From positions 1-37,043 of the forward strand of contig CAMVKN010000038.1 of NCBI GenBank assembly GCA_947168045.1: DNA of 37,043 nt, read 5' to 3'. The position numbers were made by a program, and so were the translations under genes. This DNA comes from an uncultured Prevotellaceae bacterium. Its GTDB lineage: Bacteria > Bacteroidota > Bacteroidia > Bacteroidales > Bacteroidaceae. Positions 15,801 to 21,336 of this stretch are shown piece by piece. Below the pieces are notes generated by a model. That model was not told the origin of the DNA, did no database searches, and saw only the letters and a list, made by a program, of their open reading frames with translations. Each line of letters opens with the position of its first letter. Positions within the stretch are counted from its first letter, which is position 1.

Positions 15801-16444
15801 AGACAATGGACGACCAGTTCAAGAACGTCGTCGGCGGCGGCTATGACGGCTCGAAGAACTACGGCGTGGCTTACTGCGCTGCCTTCAACGGTCCCTGCTA
15901 CGCCACTGTTCTCGCTGACGAAGCTACCGTGGTGCCCGGCTTCTACATCACCAACAGTGCCTACGCCTACAGCTCTATGACCGGCGGCGACCCCTACGCC
16001 AAGAAGTTCGGCCAGGGCGACTGGTTCCTGCTCACCATCAAGGGTTACGACGCCGAGGGCAACGTGACCGGCACGAAGGAATACTACCTGGCTGACCTGC
16101 GCGAGGCTGAGACGGCTTACATCATCAACGACTGGCGCTACGTCGACCTCTCGGGACTGGGCAAGGTCTCGAAGATTGGCTTCGAGCTCACCAGCACCGA
16201 CAATGGCGACTATGGCATGAACACCCCTGCTTACTTCTGCTTCGACAACTTCGGTGCTGAGGGCGAGGAGGTGCTGCCCGAGCGGAACATCGACGTCACC
16301 ACCGCCGTCCAGTCTGTTGCCCTGTCACAGCAACAAGAAGACCAGCGCTATGCCATCGACGGCCGCACGCTCAAGACCGCCACAAAGGGCCTGAACATCA
16401 TCCGCATGACCGATGGCACCGTGCGTAAGCACATCGTAAAGTAA
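12884..16444 (+). CDS. Large surface protein with two DUF4465 domains (BtuH-like), B12 locus
   Basis: A 1186-aa secreted protein with a Sec signal (MKKSLLSIMTLALFSAGSAWA) and no lipobox. Residues about 22-680 are beta-rich and Ig-like, with no family I can name confidently. Two DUF4465 domains follow (about 685-905 and 913-1133), sharing ADFEN, HMSVSTEEDDDRTEF, GCMHDYSYWY, GGGYDGSKNYGV, NDWRYVDLSGLGKVSK and GDYGMNTPAYFCFDN. The protein ends in a YAIDGRTLKTATKGLNIIR tail of the T9SS-like kind. From memory, DUF4465-type proteins in Bacteroides B12 loci have been reported as B12-binding surface proteins (BtuH); if so, this one could carry two binding domains. It is co-transcribed with the BtuG-like gene (38-nt gap) and abuts btuF with no gap. 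The acidic patch could also bind calcium. Confidence 0.8.
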   Translation: MKKSLLSIMTLALFSAGSAWATTVEVTMNAKSKLIKSLVNTATSESVTVGEPASGNKYTFDCPDGTYLLTATAGDGETVSGTIELTVNADNTAFSIFSPEINVKNAEWVYGTDYTLTTKVTDKAGNVVNTTMGDYTNDHKMFLVFNGNTYYVELVPSEARQAEGYLPVTYTGTVNFNTTIQAEAPMSVVYSISVPAEATLAIGTKTAHYVKFKTVEPLSVTTEGTTKVYTFKLANKQQYNYRVSQEGKLTQAGIFTMSTDETQRPVLAFTDEDMTAKDPHFIDHDVKSNNGYNVADLFLNINAAGHLQLGAVGDTYDLLPLRNWELVDGITSNYFIEPDYHFTVVNLNGEADNTVVKVEDEQLTAVGTGTAIVLVTYDAIHLNAYNKAEKKDFVGGADWGAIWPENTGVFVVTVGQQATGITPNIIINKDYLTTVTPWGGGAPIDTKLSMENVDAEFDVLYYLDTEDGYDYTFTPEGVETVTLARPTIGTNAASYSGFKAEGVTKNADGSYTLHLTEGRNIVCLTNAAGQSLYQVITAKPCHRDILVGGEVVESVAPGDAVTVQYSGLYHPAGKLAGIHNFNAFLDYKQASEGITVTKGKGNQYTMASNAASQAVTFTVPADFSGTEIELTDGVMGIGGFGDPIGNHRATSKVTGRAPNFTAISQSAVFGRVPAVTIPVEKVPVVADFENIELADESHMSVSTEEDDDRTEFESGDFEFATGCMHDYSYWYWFGYANQTDTEYKKLDDQFKNIVGGGYDGSKNYGVAFAAAFNGPCYATVLNHEDGIVVPGFYITNSAYAYSSMTNGDGFAKKFGKGDWFLLTITGYDADDKVTGTKEYYLADLREADKAYIVNDWRYVDLSGLGKVSKLGFELTSSDNGDYGMNTPAYFCFDNLGAKGVEVLPEKNVTLPLQIADFENLEMAEESHMSVSTEEDDDRTEFQSGDFEFATGCMHDYSYWYFFGYANHTNTEYKTMDDQFKNVVGGGYDGSKNYGVAYCAAFNGPCYATVLADEATVVPGFYITNSAYAYSSMTGGDPYAKKFGQGDWFLLTIKGYDAEGNVTGTKEYYLADLREAETAYIINDWRYVDLSGLGKVSKIGFELTSTDNGDYGMNTPAYFCFDNFGAEGEEVLPERNIDVTTAVQSVALSQQQEDQRYAIDGRTLKTATKGLNIIRMTDGTVRKHIVK
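14936..16265 (+). repeat. Tandem duplication of a ~690-nt segment encoding DUF4465
   Basis: Two copies, about 14936-15585 and 15614-16265, offset by 229 codons (687 nt). They are nearly identical over long stretches at both DNA and protein level, including TCGACTGAGGAGGATGACGA and GGCGGCGGCTATGACGGCTC in both. The similarity points to a recent duplication or to gene conversion that keeps the copies alike. Direct repeats of this size can expand or contract by recombination. Confidence 0.9.
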
Positions 16445-17587
16445 ATGAAACAACTCTTTTTCTCATTAGTAGTAATCGTTCTGCTCACAGCCTGCGGGGG
16501 ACAGCGTTCCCCGCAGAGCTGGGCAGAGCGCTTACAAGAAGGAGATGCCCCTGACAGCCTCACCTTCCGCTACGCCCGGCTCATCCATGTGGAGCAGCGC
16601 GAGGGCTACCGCGTCGTCTACATCGACAACCCCTGGAAGGCGGGCATGCCGCTCCACACCTATATCCTTGTACCCTATGATGCGACAATGCCACATTCGC
16701 TCCCCGCTGGCACCGTCGTCCGCACACCGCTCCAGCGTAGCGTCGTCTTCACCAGCGTACACTGCGCTCTCATCGAACAGCTGAGGGCCACCAGCCAGGT
16801 GGCCGGCGTAGCCGACCTGAAGTATATCAAGGTACCCTACGTGCAGGAAGGGGTGGCCAAAGGTACTATCATCGACTGTGGCGACGGCATGAGTCCGGTC
16901 ATTGAGAAGATTATCGACAGCGAGGCCGATGCGCTACTCATCTCGCCCTTCGAGAACTCAGGTGGCTACGGACGCATGGAGGATATCCACATTCCCATCA
17001 TTGAGTGTGCTGAATACATGGAGCAGACACCGCTGGCACGTGCTGAGTGGATGCGCTTCTACGGCATGCTCTACGGACAGGATGCCCTGGCCGAGAGTCT
17101 CTTCCGCGAGGTGGAGGTGAACTACCGCGTACTGGAACAGCAGGCGAAGCAGGCCAAGGACCACCCCACGGTGCTCGTCGACAAGATGGCCGGCCCGGTG
17201 TGGTACGTTCCTGGCGGGCAGTCGACCATCGGACAGATGCTCATTGACGCTGGCGCCGACTATCCCTGGGCCGACGACACCCACAGCGGCTCGCTGCAGT
17301 TGCCCTTCGAGGCGGTGCTGGAACAGGGTGGTGAGAGCCAGATGTGGCTGCTGCGCTACGACAGTCCAAAGGCACTCACCATGGGCGAGCTGCTTAGCGA
17401 GAAAGACGGATACCAGATGCTGAAGCCCGCAAGGGACGACCAGGTGTGGGCCTGCAACGTCACCACATCGATGTTCTATGAGGAGACGCCCTTCCGTCCA
17501 GACCTGTTACTGCAGGACTTCATACAAATCTTGCACCCCGACATACCAAACATGCCCCCGCTGCGTTATTATCATAAAGTGGAATAG
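16445..17587 (+). CDS. btuF: Periplasmic B12-binding lipoprotein of an ABC transporter (BtuF-like)
   Basis: A 380-aa lipoprotein (signal MKQLFFSLVVIVLLTAC, Cys17) of the periplasmic-binding-protein family that includes BtuF and FhuD. Family marks are RTPLQRSVVFTSVHCALIEQ (93-112), a domain linked by a long helix (about 200-240), and the second lobe with VLVDKMAGPVWYVPGGQSTI and ALTMGELLSEKDGYQ. It should bind cobalamin in the periplasm and deliver it to BtuC. The ATG directly abuts the preceding stop (TAAATG), and btuC follows after a 92-nt gap filled by a minisatellite. Location in the riboswitch-controlled locus makes B12 the likely ligand, although a related corrinoid or iron chelate cannot be excluded from the sequence alone. 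Confidence 0.88.
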   Translation: MKQLFFSLVVIVLLTACGGQRSPQSWAERLQEGDAPDSLTFRYARLIHVEQREGYRVVYIDNPWKAGMPLHTYILVPYDATMPHSLPAGTVVRTPLQRSVVFTSVHCALIEQLRATSQVAGVADLKYIKVPYVQEGVAKGTIIDCGDGMSPVIEKIIDSEADALLISPFENSGGYGRMEDIHIPIIECAEYMEQTPLARAEWMRFYGMLYGQDALAESLFREVEVNYRVLEQQAKQAKDHPTVLVDKMAGPVWYVPGGQSTIGQMLIDAGADYPWADDTHSGSLQLPFEAVLEQGGESQMWLLRYDSPKALTMGELLSEKDGYQMLKPARDDQVWACNVTTSMFYEETPFRPDLLLQDFIQILHPDIPNMPPLRYYHKVE

Positions 17588-17595
17588 TCCCATCC

Positions 17596-17679
17596 CCCAG
17601 AATTCCCAGCACTCCCAGTAGTCCCAGCACTCCCAGAATTCCCAGCACTCCCAGTAGTCCCAGTCCTCCCAGCACTCCC
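17596..17679 (+). repeat. 9-bp minisatellite abutting the btuC start codon
   Basis: Nine consecutive units of CCCAGnnnT (CCCAGAATT, CCCAGCACT, CCCAGTAGT, CCCAGTCCT) fill 17596-17676, and a final CCC runs straight into ATG 17680. Units 1-4 and 5-8 form two 36-bp higher-order copies that differ in one unit. The array occupies nearly the whole btuF-btuC gap and the entire region where a ribosome would bind. Confidence 0.95.
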
Positions 17680-18702
17680 ATGAAAAGTCCCTCAACTGCC
17701 ATCGCCATTCTTCTGTTGCTCATCGTGGCACTGTTTCTGCTCAACATCTTTGAGGGCAGCATCAGCATCCCCGCCTCTGAGGTGATGGACATCCTCATGG
17801 GTGGCGAGGGCAGCAAGCCATCGTGGCACTACATCGTCATGGAGAGCCGGCTGCCGCAGGCCATCACCGCCCTGCTCTGCGGCGGTGCGCTGGCAGCCAG
17901 CGGCCTGCTGCTGCAGACGGCCTTCCGCAATCCGCTGGCTGACCCTTCCATCTTCGGCATCAGCAGCGGTGCCGGACTGGGTGTTGCCTTAGTCATGCTC
18001 ATGCTGGGCGGCTCGCTGTCCGTCGGCTCACTGCAGTTCAGTGGCTTCGTGGCCGTCATCATGGCCGCCTTCGTGGGCGCCATGACTGTCACCGCCATCA
18101 TTTTCTTCTTCTCCACCATTGTCAAGAACCACGTCATGCTGCTCATCATCGGCATCATGATTGGCTACCTCACCTCATCGGCCATCACCCTGCTCAACTT
18201 CTTCGCTACTGATGAGGGTGTCAAGTCCTACGTCATGTGGGGCATGGGGTCCTTCGGTGGTGTCAACATGGGGCACATGCCCGTCTTCGCCACCGTCACC
18301 CTGGTCGGCCTCGCAGGCACCCTGCTGCTCATCAAGCCCCTCAACGCCCTGATGCTCGGCGACCGCTACGCAGAGAACCTGGGCTTCAACATCCGTCACA
18401 TACGCAACTGGCTGCTCATCGTCACCGGACTGCTCACGGCCATCACCACGGCCTTCTGCGGTCCTGTGTCGTTCATCGGACTGGCAGTACCCCACATCGC
18501 ACGCCTGCTGCTGCGCACCGATGACCACCGCATCCTTTTACCGGCCACGGTGCTATGCGGAGCTGCCGTGGCACTCATCTGCAACGCCATCTGCTTCCTT
18601 CCTGGCGAAAGCGGCATCATTCCTCTCGCTGCCGTCACACCCATGATGGGTGCACCCGTCATCATCTACATCATCGTCAAGGGCAAGAGCTATCGCCGCT
18701 GA
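17680..18702 (+). CDS. btuC: B12 ABC transporter permease (FecCD family, BtuC-like)
   Basis: A 340-aa integral membrane protein of the FecCD/BtuC permease family, with about ten hydrophobic segments starting at AIAILLLLIVALFLLNIF. Conserved motifs are RLPQAITALLCGGALAASGL (52-71), LLQTAFRNPLADPSIFGISS (72-91), the coupling region LGDRYAENLGFN (about 225-236), and CGPVSFIGLAVPHIARLL (260-277). It would form the inner-membrane channel for cobalamin delivered by BtuF. The ATPase partner (BtuD) normally follows in such operons but is absent; instead a repeat element begins 10 nt after the stop. The minisatellite upstream ends exactly at the start codon. Confidence 0.92.
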   Translation: MKSPSTAIAILLLLIVALFLLNIFEGSISIPASEVMDILMGGEGSKPSWHYIVMESRLPQAITALLCGGALAASGLLLQTAFRNPLADPSIFGISSGAGLGVALVMLMLGGSLSVGSLQFSGFVAVIMAAFVGAMTVTAIIFFFSTIVKNHVMLLIIGIMIGYLTSSAITLLNFFATDEGVKSYVMWGMGSFGGVNMGHMPVFATVTLVGLAGTLLLIKPLNALMLGDRYAENLGFNIRHIRNWLLIVTGLLTAITTAFCGPVSFIGLAVPHIARLLLRTDDHRILLPATVLCGAAVALICNAICFLPGESGIIPLAAVTPMMGAPVIIYIIVKGKSYRR

Positions 18703-18711
18703 CTTTTTTTC

Positions 18712-18780
18712 GGGGGTACGGCTTTCGGAGGCACAGCTTTCGGAGGCACAGCTTTCGGAGGTATCTCCGTACCCCCGAAA
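18712..18780. repeat. GTACCCCCG-type repeat with flanking inverted ends
   Basis: The left end TTTCGGGGGTACG and right end CGTACCCCCGAAA are inverted copies. Between them the unit GCTTTCGGAGGCACA occurs twice and a third shortened copy follows. The whole can fold into a hairpin and may serve as the terminator of the B12 operon. Related GGGGGTACG units occur at 24300-24335 and 24425-24450. Confidence 0.8.
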
Positions 18781-18847
18781 GACATCCCCCGACAAGAAAA
18801 AATTGTTTTTTTTGGAGATTTATGATGTGGAAAGGATATTTTTTTTG

Positions 18848-18855
18848 TACCTTTG
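18848..18855 (+). promoter_or_regulatory. -7 element TACCTTTG for corA
   Basis: An exact match. It sets the transcript start near 18861 and gives corA an unusually long leader of about 170 nt. No clear -33 TTTG is seen at the expected distance. Confidence 0.65.
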
Positions 18856-18886
18856 CACCCGAAATCAACAAACCATCAATAAAATT

Positions 18887-18922
18887 ATGGACGACTACCC
18901 GGCGGATAAACGCAATGTTTAA
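18887..18922 (+). CDS. 11-codon upstream ORF in the corA leader
   Basis: ATG 18887 to TAA 18922 encodes MDDYPADKRNV, 26 nt downstream of the predicted transcript start and upstream of the hairpin that could mask the corA start. The peptide begins with acidic residues and a proline (Asp-Asp-Tyr-Pro-Ala-Asp). In enterobacteria, Asp/Glu/Pro-rich leader peptides such as MgtL sense low Mg2+ by destabilising ribosomes. A similar role is only inference; the frame could be chance. Confidence 0.35.
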   Translation: MDDYPADKRNV

Positions 18923-18927
18923 AGGCG

Positions 18928-19035
18928 GGGGATAGCGAGCAAGGCTGCTAATCCCCTTGCCGCATCATCTATGAATTATGTATTATGCATGATGCATCAA
19001 GCATTTTGCATTGAAAAAACGGATTAGCAACAATG
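18928..19035 (+). promoter_or_regulatory. corA: Structured 5' leader of corA that can pair with the start region
   Basis: GCAAGG (18939-18944) pairs with CCTTGC (18955-18960). The intervening 10-nt loop contains GCTAATCC, and TGCTAATCC (18946-18954) is exactly complementary to GGATTAGCA (19021-19029), 3 nt before the corA ATG. A competing stem, GGGGAT (18928-18933) with ATCCCC (18951-18956), would free the start region. These mutually exclusive pairings are what a translational switch would show. I know of no named riboswitch class with this sequence. Confidence 0.5.
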
Positions 19036-19959
19036 AAGACCTACTGGAACACCCAAGGTGGGCTGACCCAGCTGCCAAGCTGGCAGTCCAACAGCTGGAT
19101 TCAGGTGACGTGCCCTACGGAAGAGGACCAGCACGAGCTGGAAAAGGAGTTCGGCATACCTGACTATTTCATCACCGACATCAGTGATACCGACGAGCGT
19201 GCACGCTACGAGTACGACGACGGCTGGATGCTCATCATCCTGCGCATCCCCTACGTCAAGGAGACGCGCTCGCGCACACCCTACACCACCGTACCCCTCG
19301 GCATCATCCACAAGCGCGACGTCACCATCACCGTGTGCTACTACGAGACGAACATGATGATTGACTTCGTCTCCTACCAGCAGAAACGCGGCGTGGGTTT
19401 CACCGACTATGTGGACATGATTTTCCGCCTGTTCTACTCGTCAGCGGTGTGGTACCTGAAGCGCCTAAAGCAAATCAACTCACTCATCGACAAGGCCAAG
19501 CGCAACCTCGACCGCGACGTGAACAACGAGAGCCTCATCGGCCTGAGCCGCCTGCAGGACTCGCTCACTTACTTCCAGACCTCCATCCGAGGCAACGAGA
19601 CACTGCTGTCGAAGCTGAAGTTCAAGCTGCAGATTGACGAGCTGGATGCCGACCTCATCGAGGACGTGAACATCGAGATGACACAGGCGCGCGAGACAAC
19701 AGCCATCTACAGCGACATCCTTGAGTCGACCATGGACACCTACAGCAGCATCATCAACAACAACATGAACACGGTGATGCGTACGCTGACCAGCGTCACC
19801 ATCATCATGATGTTCCCCACCCTCATTGCCTCACTCTTTGGCATGAACCTCATCAACGGCATGGAGGAGAAACCCTTCGGCTTCGTCCTGGCACTCATCA
19901 TCAGCGTTGGAACGGCAGCCCTGGCCTGGTGGTTCTTCCGCCACAAGCGTCTGGTATAG
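19033..19959 (+). CDS. corA: CorA family magnesium/divalent cation transporter
   Basis: A 308-aa CorA homologue. The large N-terminal cytoplasmic domain includes ITDISDTDERARYEYDDGW (48-66) and the long stalk helix (about 125-240). The two C-terminal membrane segments are TSVTIIMMFPTLIASLFGM and FVLALIISVGTAALAWWFF. The diagnostic GMN motif (SLFGMNLING) ends the first. The basic tail RHKRLV follows the second. It would act as a pentameric inner-membrane Mg2+ (or Co2+/Ni2+) channel. It has its own promoter and a long structured leader with a short uORF. The neighbouring B12 genes are upstream on the same strand but separated by a repeat hairpin, so linked expression is unlikely. Confidence 0.92.
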   Translation: MKTYWNTQGGLTQLPSWQSNSWIQVTCPTEEDQHELEKEFGIPDYFITDISDTDERARYEYDDGWMLIILRIPYVKETRSRTPYTTVPLGIIHKRDVTITVCYYETNMMIDFVSYQQKRGVGFTDYVDMIFRLFYSSAVWYLKRLKQINSLIDKAKRNLDRDVNNESLIGLSRLQDSLTYFQTSIRGNETLLSKLKFKLQIDELDADLIEDVNIEMTQARETTAIYSDILESTMDTYSSIINNNMNTVMRTLTSVTIIMMFPTLIASLFGMNLINGMEEKPFGFVLALIISVGTAALAWWFFRHKRLV

Positions 19960-20022
19960 CTGGAGGACGCTGACAGGCTGAAGCGACTCTTCACCGGTTT
20001 CCTTATTAGCCGCGCTTCCTTC

Positions 20023-20037
20023 GGCGATAAAATCGCC
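20023..20037. terminator. Short hairpin in the corA-maturase gap
   Basis: GGCGAT and ATCGCC form a 6-bp stem with a 3-nt loop between two converging genes. The stem is short and lacks a T-tract, so this is a weak terminator call. Confidence 0.25.
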
Positions 20038-20080
20038 TGGCAATAGACGAAGGGGAGGTGAATACGTATATCGGTGCTTG

Positions 20081-21286
20081 CTAATCTTTGCTTGCTGTGT
20101 GCCGCGCCATGACATTGGCTGGTGAACGGCCAGCGCGCAGCTCGTCCAGCATAAAGTCCATGTCGGCCGCCACGTGGGCAAAGAACTGCTGATAGCCCTG
20201 ACAGAGGTAGTTGTGCCCAGGGTTGCCTTGACTGTCGACAGCAAAACGATTACGGGGGCATTCGCCATGGCAGGTGAAGCGGAAGTCACACGCACGGCAC
20301 TGAGGGGTGAGGGCCGCGCTCTTCTGAAACACGAAGCGCTGCTGCTGCTCGCCGTTGAGCATCGCGGTGAGCGACTGCTGACGAATGTTACCCAGACAGT
20401 AGGCGGGAAAGACAAAATGGTCGCAGCTGTAGACGGTGCCGTCGACATCCATGACGGCACCACCGCTACACGTGGGTGAGAGCGCACAGATGCCAGGTGG
20501 CTGCCCTGCCCAGTTGGCCAACGTAGCATCGAAGAGCTGCACGAAGAGCGTGCCCACATCGCGTTGCACCCACTCATCATAGACGGCACAGAGGAAGGCC
20601 CCCCACTGACGGGGCGTCACCGACCAAGAGGTGAGTGCGGCCTGGCTGTGCATGCCAGTCACCAGTTGCCCGCGGGCGTCACGCCGTTCCACCACAGGTG
20701 TGAACTGCAGGTAGCGGCAACCTATGTCGCGAAAAAAGCGGTAGAACGCTATGGGGTGCTCAACATTGGCAGCGTTGACGGTGGCCATGGCGTTCCACTG
20801 CACGCCGTGTTTCTCAAGCAGGTCGATGCCGCGCATCACCTGCTGCCACGACGGTTTGCCGCCGACCGTCAAGCGATGGGCATCGTGCAGTGCTTGCGGC
20901 CCATCGATGCTGATGCCCACCAGGAAATGATTGTCACGCAGGAAACGGCACCACTCATCGGTGAGCAGTGTGCCGTTGGTCTGCAGGCAGTTGTCTATCT
21001 GTCGTCCGTGAGCATAGCGGCGCTGCAGGGCAAGGGCCTTCTCATAGAAAGCGATGGGGCGCAGCAGCGGTTCGCCACCATGCCAGGTGAAGAGCACCTG
21101 TGGCATGGTCTGTGCCTCCATGTACTGGCGGGTGAACTCCTCAAGGAGAGCGTCGCTGAGCAATCCCCCACCCTTCTCTAAGTAATAGCAATAGCTACAC
21201 GCCATGTTGCAGCGAGCCCCGGCAGGCTTCAACATGACATAGAGTGGACGCCCAAACGGTCTGGCAATGTGCATCTCCTCAGTCAT
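20081..21286 (-). CDS. Anaerobic sulfatase-maturating enzyme (radical SAM/SPASM)
   Basis: A 401-aa radical SAM enzyme that converts the active-site Ser or Cys of sulfatases to formylglycine. The CxxxCxxC cluster motif CNMACSYC lies at residues 26-33, with FTWHGGEPLL (66-75), LQTNGTLL (101-108) and GISIDGPQALHDAHR (124-138) following. The C-terminal SPASM region has CALSPTCSGGAVMDVDGTVY, then CDHFVFPAYCLGN, then CRACDFRFTCHGECPRNRF, giving the cysteines for two auxiliary Fe-S clusters. It lies just downstream of a Ser-type sulfatase gene in the same direction, its probable substrate. The frame can be read from a GTG at 21307, but that codon is part of a 7-bp repeat; ATG 21286 is the better start. 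Confidence 0.9.
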   Translation of the reverse strand: MTEEMHIARPFGRPLYVMLKPAGARCNMACSYCYYLEKGGGLLSDALLEEFTRQYMEAQTMPQVLFTWHGGEPLLRPIAFYEKALALQRRYAHGRQIDNCLQTNGTLLTDEWCRFLRDNHFLVGISIDGPQALHDAHRLTVGGKPSWQQVMRGIDLLEKHGVQWNAMATVNAANVEHPIAFYRFFRDIGCRYLQFTPVVERRDARGQLVTGMHSQAALTSWSVTPRQWGAFLCAVYDEWVQRDVGTLFVQLFDATLANWAGQPPGICALSPTCSGGAVMDVDGTVYSCDHFVFPAYCLGNIRQQSLTAMLNGEQQQRFVFQKSAALTPQCRACDFRFTCHGECPRNRFAVDSQGNPGHNYLCQGYQQFFAHVAADMDFMLDELRAGRSPANVMARHTASKD

Positions 21287-21295
21287 CTTCCAATT

Positions 21296-21336
21296 CTCAC
21301 CACTCACCTCTCACCACTCACCACTCACCTCTCACC
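21296..21336. repeat. 7-bp tandem repeat spanning the sulfatase stop codon
   Basis: Six head-to-tail units of CTCACCA/CTCACCT run from 21296 to about 21336. They cover the sulfatase stop (21325-21327) and the sequence just before the maturase ATG. On the minus strand the units read GGTGAGT/AGGTGAG, giving purine-rich, SD-like sequence directly ahead of the maturase. Confidence 0.9.

Noticed and set aside
17520..17816. Minus-strand frame encoding repeated Trp-Glu-Cys-type peptides across the btuF-btuC gap
   Set aside because: This is the translated 9-bp minisatellite read in the wrong direction.
21293..21336. CTCACC array considered as a CRISPR-like array
   Set aside because: Units are 7 bp and contiguous with no spacers; it is a simple tandem repeat.
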